From assembly GCA_030698645.1 (NCBI GenBank), contig JAUYMV010000718.1, positions 1 to 10,664 on the forward strand: a DNA stretch of 10,664 nt, read 5' to 3'. Both the position numbers and the translations under genes were made by a program. Below are positions 1 to 6,823 of the stretch, piece by piece. Each line of letters begins with the position of its first letter. The first letter of the stretch is position 1. The DNA comes from Mesorhizobium sp. Its GTDB lineage: Bacteria; Pseudomonadota; Alphaproteobacteria; Rhizobiales; Rhizobiaceae. The notes under the pieces are model-generated. The model was not told the origin of the DNA, searched no databases, and worked only from the letters and a program-made list of their open reading frames with translations.

Positions 1-298
1 CCGCGCCGTGCGACAGGAAGGAGGCCTGCAGCGCGGAGAGATGGCCGTTGGCGAGGCCTTCGACGGTGCGCACGCGGGCGCCCGCGACGCCTGCCGCAGG
101 CACAAGGCAGGCGCAGACGGGGTCGCCGTCGAGGAGCACCGTGCAGGCGCCGCAATCGCCGGCGTCGCAGCCGACCTTGGTGCCGGTCAGGTGCAGGTCC
201 TCGCGGAGCACATTGGACAGGCGCGCCAGCGGGGAGACGCTGACCGAGACGTCCGTTCCGTTGACGTTGAACGCCATGTCGACGCGCGCGAGGCTCAT
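1..298 (-). CDS. [2Fe-2S] subunit/domain of a xanthine-dehydrogenase-family molybdenum hydroxylase, partial
   Basis: Carries electrons between the molybdenum centre and FAD in a cytoplasmic hydroxylase of the xanthine/CO dehydrogenase family. Only the first 99 residues are in the window; the frame is open at the left edge. The plant-type ferredoxin motif is clear: [18 protein letters not shown] with Cys44, Cys49 and Cys52, and the fourth ligand Cys64 in VCACLV. A second, helical 2Fe-2S domain should follow off the edge. The ATG at 298 overlaps the stop of the FAD-subunit gene (ATGA), with a GGGAG ribosome-binding site eight bases upstream, so the two are translationally coupled. It may be a separate subunit of about 160 residues or the N-terminus of a fused 2Fe-2S/molybdopterin protein; the window does not decide. 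The substrate cannot be read from this fragment. Confidence 0.9.
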   Translation of the reverse strand, partial: MSLARVDMAFNVNGTDVSVSVSPLARLSNVLREDLHLTGTKVGCDAGDCGACTVLLDGDPVCACLVPAAGVAGARVRTVEGLANGHLSALQASFLSHGA

Positions 299-1152
299 GC
301 GGCAAGCTCCCGCGCAGGCAGGCCGAGCACCGAGAGGATGGCGCGGGCGACGATTTCGCGCGCGGCCGCGACGCGATAGCCGGAACTGCCGCGAACGTCA
401 TCGATCGGGGAGAGGACATCGAAATGCGCCGGGCGGACCGCCTCGACGAGTGTCGCGTCTGCGGGGCGTCCGACGAGCGCGGCTTCCAGGCCGGGCAGCC
501 GCTGAGCCACGGCGGAGCAGGCGCCGACGGCGATGGCGGCCTGCGAGACGAGGCCATCCTTGACGACGAGGCGTGCGGCGGTCATGGCGATCGAGATGAC
601 CAGATAGCGCCTGGCGCCGAGCTTGACGAAGGACGACCGGCCTTGCGTCGCAGCATTGGGGACGAGAATCGCGGTCACCATCTCGTCCGGCGCAAGCGCG
701 GTGCGGCGGTTGCCGAGGATGAACGCGCTCAGCGGCAGGACACGGGTCGCCGTCGCCGAGCGGACTTCCACGCTGGCGTCGAGCACGAGCAAAGGCGGCA
801 CGCCGTCGGCTGCCGGCGAGGCGTTGCAGAGATTGCCGGCGACCGTGCCGGCGGTCTGGATCTGCACGGAGCCGACCTCGCGCGCCGCGAGCTTGAGCGC
901 ATTAAAAGCCGGCGGCAGGTCGGCGCGGACGATGTCGGACCAGGTGGTGCGGGCACCGATACGCAGGTGGCCATCGGCTTGCGACATGCCGCGTAGCTCG
1001 GCCAGTCCGTTGATGTCGAGGACGTCATCGCGGAAGGGTCTTGTCCCTTGAACCGGATAGACATCCGTGCCGCCGGCCAGAATCCGCCACGGCGCGGCGC
1101 CGAGCAGGCTGAGCGCTTCGGTCACCGAAGCTGGCTTGGCGTAGCGGATCAA
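295..1152 (-). CDS. FAD-binding subunit (subunit M) of a xanthine-dehydrogenase-family molybdenum hydroxylase
   Basis: A 285-residue flavoprotein subunit that passes electrons from the 2Fe-2S centres to the final acceptor. The FAD-binding region shows [10 protein letters not shown] (residues 24-33) and [17 protein letters not shown] (100-116), the two family signatures; the usual GTIGGNL is GTVAGNL here. Length matches CoxM-type subunits (about 280-290). The start is TTG: the frame has a stop codon a short way upstream and no ATG or GTG before TTG, an AGGAAA ribosome-binding site lies six bases ahead, and the N-terminus [17 protein letters not shown] aligns with the family. It is first in an operon with the 2Fe-2S gene (4-bp overlap). 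Its promoter shares an element with the ABC operon at 8180. The family also includes xanthine, CO, nicotinate, isoquinoline and aldehyde dehydrogenases, so the substrate is open. Confidence 0.9.
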   Translation of the reverse strand: MIRYAKPASVTEALSLLGAAPWRILAGGTDVYPVQGTRPFRDDVLDINGLAELRGMSQADGHLRIGARTTWSDIVRADLPPAFNALKLAAREVGSVQIQTAGTVAGNLCNASPAADGVPPLLVLDASVEVRSATATRVLPLSAFILGNRRTALAPDEMVTAILVPNAATQGRSSFVKLGARRYLVISIAMTAARLVVKDGLVSQAAIAVGACSAVAQRLPGLEAALVGRPADATLVEAVRPAHFDVLSPIDDVRGSSGYRVAAAREIVARAILSVLGLPARELAA

Positions 1153-1158
1153 GGGCCG

Positions 1159-1164
1159 TTTCCT
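1159..1164 (-). promoter_or_regulatory. Ribosome-binding site supporting the TTG start of the FAD-subunit gene
   Basis: AGGAAA on the minus strand, six bases before TTG at 1152. No other start codon exists between this site and an in-frame TGA upstream, so the site decides the start. Confidence 0.6.
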
Positions 1165-1191
1165 GCCGTGGCTAACGGGGCAAATTCATTC

Positions 1192-1227
1192 GCATACAAA
1201 TGATATCAAGACCGCGCGGCTTGTCAA
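1192..1227 (-). promoter_or_regulatory. Promoter of the molybdenum hydroxylase operon with candidate operator
   Basis: On the minus strand a perfect -35 TTGACA (1227-1222) is followed after 16 bases by -10 TATCAT (1205-1200, five of six consensus bases). The predicted transcript start is near 1193, giving a leader of about 40 bases. The -10 lies within GATATCATTTGTATGC (1207-1192), which recurs with 13 of 16 matches in the promoter of the ABC operon (8280-8265) with the -10 at the same place. The half ATTTGTAT overlaps the -10/+1 region, where a repressor would block RNA polymerase. TTGTAT half-sites resemble operators of GntR/FadR-type regulators; that is inference, and no such regulator gene is in the window. 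Confidence 0.6.
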
Positions 1228-1244
1228 AGCCTTGTCGGCGCGGG

Positions 1245-1261
1245 CAACGGTTTTGCCGTTG
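1245..1261. repeat. Short inverted repeat upstream of pncA
   Basis: CAACGG and CCGTTG form 6-bp arms around a TTTTG spacer in the divergent region between the hydroxylase operon and pncA, ending 53 bases before the pncA ATG. A TTGACG (1259-1264) overlapping the right arm could be a -35 box, but no convincing -10 follows. It could be an operator or chance. Confidence 0.25.
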
Positions 1262-1314
1262 ACGGCGGCGTCGAGTTGCGATGATTTGCGAGGTCACTTG
1301 GCAAGGAGCGACAC

Positions 1315-1914
1315 ATGGCCGGCGAAGCACTGATCGTCATCGACCTGCAGAACGATTTCTGTCCCGGCGGCGCGCTGGCGGTGGCCGGCGGCGACGAGAT
1401 CGTTCCCATCGTCAACCGCCTGATCGGGGATTTCGAGCATGTGCTGCTGACGCAGGACTGGCACCCGGCCGGCCATTCGAGCTTCGCCTCGACGCATGAG
1501 GGCAAGCAGCCGTTCGAGACGGTCGAGATGCCCTACGGCACGCAGACGCTGTGGCCCGACCACTGCATCCAGGGCACCAACGGCGCAATGTTTCACAGGG
1601 ATCTGGCCTGGGACAAAGGCGAGATCGTCATCCGCAAGGGGTTCCGAAAGGCGATCGATTCCTACTCGGCATTCTACGAGAACGACCACGCCACGCCGAC
1701 CGGCCTCGGCGGCTATCTCAAGGAACGCGGCATCGGCAAGGTGACGCTCTGTGGTCTCGCGACGGATTTCTGCGTCGCCTTTTCGGCGATCGACGCGCGC
1801 AAGCATGGCCTCGACGTCACGGTGAGGCTGGACGCCTGCCGCGGCATCGATCTCGGCGGCTCGATGGCGGCGATGACCGAGCGGATGAAGCAGGCGGGGG
1901 TGACGCTGGGCTGA
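1315..1914 (+). CDS. pncA: Nicotinamidase (pyrazinamidase-type) PncA
   Basis: Cytoplasmic hydrolase that converts nicotinamide to nicotinate and ammonia in NAD salvage; many members also act on pyrazinamide. The 199-residue length is normal. The isochorismatase-like fold is shown by VIDLQNDFCPGGAL with catalytic Asp10, by IRKGF with catalytic Lys108, and by GLATDFCV with nucleophile Cys153. Metal ligands are Asp48 and His50 (TQDWHP) and His83 (WPDHCIQGT). The cis-peptide stretch around LATDFC is intact. The ATG at 1315 has AAGGAG (1303-1308) six bases upstream. The gene stands alone on the plus strand, divergent from the hydroxylase operon and 81 bases before the MarR start. Its product is the substrate of PncB, encoded at 9862, so the two salvage steps flank the transporter block. 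All key residues are present, so it should be active. Confidence 0.96.
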   Translation: MAGEALIVIDLQNDFCPGGALAVAGGDEIVPIVNRLIGDFEHVLLTQDWHPAGHSSFASTHEGKQPFETVEMPYGTQTLWPDHCIQGTNGAMFHRDLAWDKGEIVIRKGFRKAIDSYSAFYENDHATPTGLGGYLKERGIGKVTLCGLATDFCVAFSAIDARKHGLDVTVRLDACRGIDLGGSMAAMTERMKQAGVTLG

Positions 1915-1916
1915 CA

Positions 1917-1930
1917 GGCCGGAAGCGGCC
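1917..1930 (+). terminator. Small GC hairpin directly after pncA, possible weak terminator
   Basis: GGCCG and CGGCC pair around a GAAG loop, starting two bases after the pncA stop. No run of T follows, so any termination would be weak or Rho-assisted. Confidence 0.25.
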
Positions 1931-1960
1931 AGGCCCGCGCGCTTCTTGCCGTCCATCCTC

Positions 1961-1996
1961 TTGCCGCCCATGTAGTATCCATGTATATTGTCTACA
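1961..1996 (+). promoter_or_regulatory. Promoter of the tandem marR genes, predicted leaderless
   Basis: TTGCCG (1961-1966, -35) and TATATT (1984-1989, -10) are separated by the optimal 17 bases. The expected transcript start is six to seven bases after the -10, at or next to A of the ATG at 1996. No ribosome-binding site precedes either ATG (1981 or 1996), which fits a leaderless message. The inverted repeat 1973-2005 covers the -10 and the start. Confidence 0.6.
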
Positions 1997-2005
1997 TGGA
2001 TACTA
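1973..2005. promoter_or_regulatory. Perfect 13-bp inverted repeat, likely MarR autoregulatory operator
   Basis: TAGTATCCATGTA (1973-1985) and TACATGGATACTA (1993-2005) are exact reverse complements around a 7-base spacer. The element spans the -10 box, the predicted transcript start and the ATG of the first marR gene. MarR dimers bind palindromes of this size, and a MarR gene often represses its own promoter, so the assignment is strong by position and symmetry. Only the binding protein is inferred. Confidence 0.75.
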
Positions 2006-2457
2006 ATTACCGAACGACTGGATCGCTCGTCTGGCACCTCGCGATGCGATGGCGCGCCGAGGTCGATCGCGCGGTCGAACGCTTCGGGCTTACCCATGCC
2101 CAATACTCGATCCTCGCGTCGCTGCACACCATGACCGCGGGCGACCGCCGCCCGACCCAGCGCGAGCTTTCCGACTATGCCGGCCTGCAGACGATCTATG
2201 TTTCCAAGCTCGTCCGCGCGCTGGAGACCGCCGGTTTTCTGACGCGCGATCCGGACGCAGACGATTCGCGCGCGGTTCGGCTAGCCCTGACGGATTTCGG
2301 GCGTCAGACCATCGCGGCGGCGCGCGCGGTGGTGCGCGACCTCGACAGCAGGCTCACCGCGCCGATCGGCGGTCCCGACGGAGAGGCGACGAAGGCGCTC
2401 GCACGGACGCTTGGCGTACTGCTCGATCGACAGTCCCGCAAAGGAGAACCGACATGA
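1996..2457 (+). CDS. MarR-family transcriptional regulator, first of a tandem pair
   Basis: A 153-residue winged-helix dimer, probably a ligand-responsive repressor. The layout is typical: N-terminal dimer helix (residues 8-30), AQYSILASLH helix, RPTQRELSDYAGLQTIYVSKLVRALETAGFL helix-turn-helix with the recognition helix around 64-80, and a wing with the family motif DPDADDSRAVRLALT (85-99). The C-terminal helices complete the dimer. It has no cysteine, so a thiol redox switch is unlikely and a small-molecule effector is expected. The start at 1996 is preferred because the promoter predicts transcription starting there; an in-frame ATG at 1981 would add MYIVY but sits inside the operator with no ribosome-binding site. 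Its stop overlaps the next gene's start (ATGA). The likely direct target is its own operator; other targets are unknown. Confidence 0.9.
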   Translation: MDTNYRTTGSLVWHLAMRWRAEVDRAVERFGLTHAQYSILASLHTMTAGDRRPTQRELSDYAGLQTIYVSKLVRALETAGFLTRDPDADDSRAVRLALTDFGRQTIAAARAVVRDLDSRLTAPIGGPDGEATKALARTLGVLLDRQSRKGEPT

Positions 2458-2900
2458 CAACGAATCCGCCCCTGACACGAACGATTGGCGAGACGGAGCG
2501 AACGCTGCAGGCGCTGCTTCAGCGCTATCTCGCGACAGCCAACATCTCCTTCCAGCAATGGACGGTCCTGGTCTATCTCGCCGGCGTCGGCCAGCTAAGC
2601 CGGAGCGCGCTGGTCGGGCGGCTGGTCGATGGGCGGATCGCCACGGCGGAAGAGACCGAGGCAGTCCTCGCCTCGATGCACTCCCGGTCGCTGATCGCCA
2701 CCGCGACCCGCGGCGAAGACGCCGTTGTTTTCCTGAGCGACGCGGGCAAAGGCGCGTTCGCGCCGTTGCGCGAGAGGATCACGGCCATCACCGGCAGCCT
2801 TTTCGACGATCTGCCGGCCGCCGACCTGGCCGCGACACGACGCACGCTCGAAACGGTGACCAGGCGGGCGGGCCAGTTGCTATCACCCAACGTGGCGTGA
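2454..2900 (+). CDS. Divergent MarR-like winged-helix protein, second of the tandem pair
   Basis: A 148-residue protein with the length and helix pattern of MarR regulators: N-terminal helix (residues 10-28), SFQQWTVLVYLAG, a helix-turn-helix region SRSALVGRLVDG..ATAEETEAVLASMHSRSLI (49-81), a short strand pair and SDAGKGAFAPLRERI leading into C-terminal dimer helices. The wing lacks the usual D-x-R motif and is short (TRGEDAVVFL), so DNA binding may differ or be weak. It is translationally coupled to the first marR gene: ATGA overlap with AAAGGAG (2440-2446) seven bases before the ATG. Co-expression of two MarR subunits from one message suggests a heterodimer, or a partner that modulates the first protein; this is inference. 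It converges on livF with a 39-base gap and no clear terminator. Confidence 0.75.
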   Translation: MTTNPPLTRTIGETERTLQALLQRYLATANISFQQWTVLVYLAGVGQLSRSALVGRLVDGRIATAEETEAVLASMHSRSLIATATRGEDAVVFLSDAGKGAFAPLRERITAITGSLFDDLPAADLAATRRTLETVTRRAGQLLSPNVA

Positions 2901-2939
2901 ATTCCATCGCCAGGCGAGGCTCGGGATCGAACAGGCCCT

Positions 2940-3647
2940 TCAGCCCACGCCGACATATCGCCTGATCGCCGCCGGGTCGGCGCGGAGGGTGTCGATATCG
3001 ACCGTCTCGCGGTTGCGGCCGTTCTCCAGGAACGCCGCGCGGTCGGCGACAGACAGGACGGCGTCGACGCGCTGCTCGACCAGGATGGTCGAGACGCCGC
3101 GGCGGCGGAGTTCGACCACGGTGTCGCGGATTTTCGCGATCATCGAGGGCATCAGGCCCTCGGTCGGCTCGTCGAGGAGCAGAACGTCCGGTTCGACGCA
3201 GAGCGCGCGCGCCATGTCAAGCATCTGCTGCTCGCCGCCGGAAAGGGTGCCGGAACTCTGCTTCAGGCGCTCGCGCAGCAACGGGAACAGGTCGAGCACC
3301 GCTTCGCGCGTGGCGCGGCCCTTGCCGCGGGCCATCAGGCCGATTTCGATGTTCTCGGCCACCGTCATCTCGGCGAACAGCCGCCTGCCCTGCGGCACCA
3401 GCGCGACGCCGGCACGAGGCACCTCGTGGGCGGGCATGGTGGTCAGCTCGGTGCCGCCCAGCTGGATGGAGCCGGCGCGCGCCGGCACCAGCCCCATGAT
3501 GGTCTTCAAGAGCGTCGACTTGCCGGCTCCGTTACGCCCGAGCAGGCAGAGCACCTCGCCCTGCTTCAGCGTCAGGCTGACCTGATGCAGCACCTGCAGA
3601 TCGCCGTAGAAGACGTCGACGCGATCGATGACGAGCAGATCAGACAT
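2940..3647 (-). CDS. livF: ABC transporter ATP-binding protein, LivF type
   Basis: One of the two cytoplasmic ATPases of a hydrophobic-amino-acid-uptake-type (HAAT) importer; 235 residues is the usual length. It shows Walker A GRNGAGKST (37-45), Q-loop VPQGRRLF (Gln86), signature LSGGEQQ (135-141), Walker B VLLLDEPTEGL (155-165) and ILVEQ, where Gln192 stands at the switch position as is normal for LivF. The start at 3647 is preferred over an ATG-less upstream extension: MSDLLVIDRVDVFYGDLQVL matches the family, GGGAG lies eight bases upstream, and the start overlaps the livG stop by eight bases. It is the last gene of the operon. Substrates of the family range from branched-chain amino acids to amides, urea and aromatic compounds. 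Confidence 0.92.
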   Translation of the reverse strand: MSDLLVIDRVDVFYGDLQVLHQVSLTLKQGEVLCLLGRNGAGKSTLLKTIMGLVPARAGSIQLGGTELTTMPAHEVPRAGVALVPQGRRLFAEMTVAENIEIGLMARGKGRATREAVLDLFPLLRERLKQSSGTLSGGEQQMLDMARALCVEPDVLLLDEPTEGLMPSMIAKIRDTVVELRRRGVSTILVEQRVDAVLSVADRAAFLENGRNRETVDIDTLRADPAAIRRYVGVG

Positions 3648-4386
3648 CGGCCGTGCTCCCGAGATAGGCCGCCTGCACCTCGGCATTCCGGCGGATCTCG
3701 TCCGGCGTGCCCTCGGCAAGAACCTTGCCGAAATTGAGCACGGTGATGCGATCGGCGAGCTCCATCACGACCGGCATGTTGTGCTCGATCAGGAGGACTG
3801 TCGCCTGTCTGGCGATGTCGCGCACCAGCGCGATGAAATTGTCGATCTCGCCGTCGGAGAGGCCCTGCGTCGGCTCGTCGAGGATGAGCAGGCGCGGCTG
3901 AAGCGCCAGGCCCATCGCCACTTCGAGCAGGCGCTGATGGCCGTAGGCGAGCGTTCCCGCCGTGGTTCCCGCCCGCCCAGCAAGACCGACGCGGTCGAGC
4001 GCCTGCATGACGGCTTCGCGCAACTGGCGCGGATGCATGTTGTCCCTGCCGGCGAGGCGCCGGTGCACCGGCAGCGCGACGTTGTCGTAGGCGGTCAAAT
4101 TGGCGAAGATGCTGGTGATCTGGAACGTATAGGCGATGCCCCGGCGCACCCGCAAATGCGCCGGCAGGGCGGTGATGTCCTCGCCGTCGAACCGGATCGT
4201 GCCGGAGCCGGGCGCAATGCGGCCGCAGATCAGGCTGACCAGCGTCGTCTTGCCGGCCCCGTTCGGCCCGATGATGGCGCGCACCTCGCCCGGCATGACA
4301 GCGATGTCGACGCCGTCGACGGCTTTCAACCCGCCGAAGGCGCGCCTGAGGTCGCGGGTCACCAGAAGCGGCGTCAGGGCAGCCAT
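3640..4386 (-). CDS. livG: ABC transporter ATP-binding protein, LivG type
   Basis: The second ATPase of the importer, 248 residues. It has Walker A GPNGAGKTT (40-48), Q-loop FQ (Gln89), signature LAYGHQRLLEVA (146-157), Walker B LLILDEPTQGL (166-176) and switch His202 in LLIEHNM. The C-terminal GTPDEIRRNAEVQAAYLG is the LivG-type tail. The reading frame stays open far upstream across livM, but the true start is the ATG at 4386: GAGGTGG is five bases ahead and MAALTPLLVTRDLRRAFGGLKAV begins the domain as expected. It overlaps the livM end by 13 bases and livF by eight, showing tight translational coupling. Confidence 0.93.
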   Translation of the reverse strand: MAALTPLLVTRDLRRAFGGLKAVDGVDIAVMPGEVRAIIGPNGAGKTTLVSLICGRIAPGSGTIRFDGEDITALPAHLRVRRGIAYTFQITSIFANLTAYDNVALPVHRRLAGRDNMHPRQLREAVMQALDRVGLAGRAGTTAGTLAYGHQRLLEVAMGLALQPRLLILDEPTQGLSDGEIDNFIALVRDIARQATVLLIEHNMPVVMELADRITVLNFGKVLAEGTPDEIRRNAEVQAAYLGSTADV

Positions 4387-5354
4387 TTGAGCCACCTCTC
4401 GCGGATCGTGCCTAGAATCCCCTTCGGGAAGAACAGCACCAGCAGGATGAGCGCGACACCGACGAGCAGCATGTAGGCGCGCAGGAAGCCTTGCGTGAAA
4501 TCGACGATGTAGAACATGAAATAGGTGCCGATCAGCGGCCCGAGCGTCGTCGCCGCGCCGCCAAGCAGCACCCAGAGCAGCGGCAGGATCGAATACTGGA
4601 TCGAGCCGAACGTGGCGCCGACATAGCCGAAGAGCAACCCATAGGCGGCACCCGCCATGGCGCAGACGAGGCCCGACAGCACGACCGCGGACAGCTTGTT
4701 GGCGAACGCGTTGTAGCCGAGCATGCGCGTGCGTTCCTCGTTCTCGCGGATGGCGACCAGCACGCGGCCGAAGGGCGAGCGGGCGATGAACACGGTCAGC
4801 ACGAGAACCGCCGAAAACAGCGCCCAGGCGAGCAGGAAGCGTGTGTCGCGGTCGGTGAGATCGAGAAAGATCGGGCCCAACTCGACGATTCGCTCGCTGC
4901 GCGAGAGCGTCAGCCCCTCGTCGCCGCGTGTCCAGTCGCCGAGCCAGTAGATCATCAGGTAGGCGACCTGCGAGAACATCATGGTGACGATCATGAAGGC
5001 GACGCCGGTGGTGCGCAGCGCCAGCACGCCGACGGCGAGCGCCAGCAGCCCGCCGCAGGCGATGCCGGTGGCGAAGGCGACCGGCACGCTCCAGCCGAGG
5101 TGGTAGACCGGCAGCCCGGCGCCATAGAGGCCGGCGGCGAAGAACATGGCGTGACCGAGGCTGAGCAGACCGGTATAGCCGAACAGGAGGTTGTAGCCCA
5201 TGGCGAAGACGGCCAGCACCATGATGCGCGCGGCGATGCCGTGATGATAGTCGGGCAGCAGGACATGCAGCGACAGCAGGCCGAGGATGACGACGGCGTG
5301 CAGCGCCCAGGCCTTCGATGCCGAGCCCGCGCCGTCGGGCGCATGTCCGCTCAT
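4374..5354 (-). CDS. livM: ABC transporter inner-membrane permease, LivM type
   Basis: A 326-residue multi-pass permease that pairs with LivH to form the membrane channel. Family signatures are GYNLLFGYTGLLSLGHAMFF near the N-terminus, GRVLVAIRENEERTRMLGYN (the cytoplasmic coupling loop facing the ATPases) and LLGGAATTLGPLIGTYF near the C-terminus. It ends FFPKGILGTIRERWLKWLP, as LivM proteins do. Several hydrophobic segments of about 20 residues run through the whole length. The ATG at 5354 overlaps the livH stop (ATGA) without a clear ribosome-binding site, so translation probably depends on livH. Nothing is missing compared with the family. Confidence 0.92.
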   Translation of the reverse strand: MSGHAPDGAGSASKAWALHAVVILGLLSLHVLLPDYHHGIAARIMVLAVFAMGYNLLFGYTGLLSLGHAMFFAAGLYGAGLPVYHLGWSVPVAFATGIACGGLLALAVGVLALRTTGVAFMIVTMMFSQVAYLMIYWLGDWTRGDEGLTLSRSERIVELGPIFLDLTDRDTRFLLAWALFSAVLVLTVFIARSPFGRVLVAIRENEERTRMLGYNAFANKLSAVVLSGLVCAMAGAAYGLLFGYVGATFGSIQYSILPLLWVLLGGAATTLGPLIGTYFMFYIVDFTQGFLRAYMLLVGVALILLVLFFPKGILGTIRERWLKWLP

Positions 5355-6232
5355 CGGGCGGTCGTCCCGAACAGGCCCTGCGGCCTGAAGACGAGCACCA
5401 TGGCGACGAGGAAGGTGGCCAGCATCTTGGCAAGCGTCGGCGAGAAGAACACCGAGATAACGCCGTCGCTGACGCCGATCAGGAGCGCCGCGACGACGGT
5501 GCCGCGCAGCGAGCCAAGGCCGCCGATGATGACGACGATGAAGGAGAGCAGCAGGGGGTCGAGCCCCATCAGGTAGTGCGCCTGCTGGATCGGCACGATC
5601 AGCACGGCGGCCACGGCGGCGAGCATGGCGCCGAGCGCGAATACGCCGGCATAGACGCGGTCGACCGGGATGCCGAAGCTCTGCGCCGTCTCGCGGTCAT
5701 ACTGCGTGGCGCGCATCACGAGGCCGATGCGGGTTCGCGTCAGCACGAGCCAAGTCGCGGCGATGAGCGCGATGGAGGCGGCGATGACGAACAGCTTGTA
5801 GCCGGAATAGCCGAACCAGGGCAGCATGATGCGATAGCTGAACGGCGCCACCACCGGGCGCGCCTCCGGACCGTAGAAGGTCAGCACCGACTGCTGGATG
5901 ATGTAGAGCAGGCCGATGGTCGCGACGATGGTCGATTCAGGATTGTAGTTCAGCCGCCGCAGCACCAGCCGTTCGGCGACCAGCGCGACGAGGCCGACGA
6001 CGAGGGGGCTGAGCACCAGGGCAAGCAGGAAGCCGAGCGCCGGATGGCCGGTGACCAACGTCGAGAACGCCCAGGCCAGCACGGCGCCCAGCATGAAGAA
6101 CTCGCCATGCGCGACGTTGACCACGCGCATGACGCCGAACACGAGAGACAGGCCGAGTGCGGTCAGCGCCAGCACGGCCGCGGTGACCAGGCCTTCGAGG
6201 GTGGCCAGGAGGAGATGCGGGCCGAAGGACAT
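5351..6232 (-). CDS. livH: ABC transporter inner-membrane permease, LivH type
   Basis: A 293-residue multi-pass permease of the HAAT family. It shows LGLSLVFGVMRVVNVAHGEFFMLGA (around 25-50), the coupling-loop region GLVMRATQYDRETAQSFGI and GGLGSLRGTVVAALLIG near the C-terminus, ending FRPQGLFGTTAR. These are LivH hallmarks. The ATG at 6232 follows the toxin stop codon with no gap; a GGAG six bases upstream lies inside the last codons of the toxin gene. Normally livH follows the binding-protein gene directly; here a toxin-antitoxin pair lies between them. livH expression may therefore depend on read-through from the operon promoter, on the toxin-antitoxin promoter, or both. Confidence 0.92.
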   Translation of the reverse strand: MSFGPHLLLATLEGLVTAAVLALTALGLSLVFGVMRVVNVAHGEFFMLGAVLAWAFSTLVTGHPALGFLLALVLSPLVVGLVALVAERLVLRRLNYNPESTIVATIGLLYIIQQSVLTFYGPEARPVVAPFSYRIMLPWFGYSGYKLFVIAASIALIAATWLVLTRTRIGLVMRATQYDRETAQSFGIPVDRVYAGVFALGAMLAAVAAVLIVPIQQAHYLMGLDPLLLSFIVVIIGGLGSLRGTVVAALLIGVSDGVISVFFSPTLAKMLATFLVAMVLVFRPQGLFGTTAR

Positions 6233-6526
6233 TCAGTCTCCGCCGTCGTCGATGGGTGGCCATTGGCGGGAGGTGTGCATGACCCGCAGAATCAAGACCG
6301 TCTCATCGGACAACTGGTAAACGATACGGTAGCTGGGATGTGCCAGCGCCTCCCGCGTTCCCGAAATTTTTCCGGGCCGACCGGCAAATGGATGCGCTTG
6401 CAAATGGTCCGCGGTGTCCTCAACCCGGGCGCGGATACGTTTCGCGGCAGCGGGATTGTCAAGCCAGATATAGGAGACGATATCAGCGAGCTCTCGCCTA
6501 GCCAGTGCCGACCAGACGAGTTTCAC
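6233..6526 (-). CDS. parE: ParE/RelE-family toxin of a type II toxin-antitoxin pair
   Basis: A 97-residue toxin. The family pattern is plain: WSALARRELADIVSYIWLDNPAAAKRI at the N-terminus (residues 5-31), HPFAGRPGKISGTREAL (45-61) and SYRIVYQLSDETVLILRVMHTSRQWP (65-90). The GTRE, YRIVY and LRVMHTSRQWP blocks are those of ParE-type proteins. ParE toxins poison DNA gyrase and RelE toxins cut ribosome-bound mRNA; sequence alone favours the ParE branch but does not settle the target. The start overlaps the antitoxin stop (ATGA). Its stop abuts the livH ATG exactly. The gene looks intact. The odd point is its location inside an ABC transporter operon, where it forms part of the same transcript as livH-livF. 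Confidence 0.88.
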   Translation of the reverse strand: MKLVWSALARRELADIVSYIWLDNPAAAKRIRARVEDTADHLQAHPFAGRPGKISGTREALAHPSYRIVYQLSDETVLILRVMHTSRQWPPIDDGGD

Positions 6527-6807
6527 TCGGCCGCCTCACGGCTCTTGCGTTCGAGATCGGCGAACAGCTCGTCCATGTGAGCCTTGACCTCCTCCTGGCT
6601 GTACACCCGGCCCGCCGCGACATCCGCGCGCGCCTCATCAACCTTCTTCTGTAGCCAGGCGACATACTCCCGATCCTGATTCACGAAATCCCGCATCATT
6701 TCGCGCACGATCTGAGACGCCGGGCGATCCTCCCGCTGCGCCGCCGCCATGAAGGCGTCGCGCAGTTCGGGCTCCAGCTTCATCGTGAAAACGGCTTCCT
6801 TGGCCAT
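6523..6807 (-). CDS. Ribbon-helix-helix antitoxin paired with the ParE-type toxin
   Basis: A 94-residue antitoxin. The N-terminal KEAVFTMKLEPELRDAFMAAAQREDRPASQIVREMMRDFV (residues 3-42) has the strand-helix-helix pattern of CopG/ParD DNA-binding proteins: alternating hydrophobics in the strand, then two helices joined at DRPAS. The charged helical C-terminus (44-94) is the expected toxin-binding part. ATG 6807 has AAAGGAG seven bases upstream, a strong site, as antitoxins usually need to be made in excess. The 34-bp palindrome at 6824-6857 begins 17 bases upstream and is the likely autoregulatory operator. Antitoxin precedes toxin with a 4-bp overlap, the standard order. Confidence 0.86.
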   Translation of the reverse strand: MAKEAVFTMKLEPELRDAFMAAAQREDRPASQIVREMMRDFVNQDREYVAWLQKKVDEARADVAAGRVYSQEEVKAHMDELFADLERKSREAAE

Positions 6808-6823
6808 GGCGCAACTCCTTTCG

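Noticed and set aside
1981..1995. ATG at 1981 as the start of the first MarR gene
   Set aside because: It lies inside the operator and -10 region, upstream of the predicted transcript start, with no ribosome-binding site; 1996 fits the promoter better.
1973..2005. The MarR inverted repeat as the same element as the 1192 and 8265 boxes
   Set aside because: Only about seven bases (ATGTATA) are shared with the 8265 box and fewer with the 1192 box; symmetry and spacing differ.
2901..2939. Terminator between the converging second marR gene and livF
   Set aside because: No stem with a T run could be found on either strand in the 39-base gap.
3640..5433. livG as a 597-residue protein extending upstream over livM
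   Set aside because: The extra 349 residues are out-of-frame livM/livH sequence; the ABC domain begins at ATG 4386 with a good ribosome-binding site.
4491..6580. Plus-strand open frames opposite livM and livH (4491-5576 and 5318-6580)
   Set aside because: Charged, low-complexity antisense translation of genuine permease genes; no recognisable motif.
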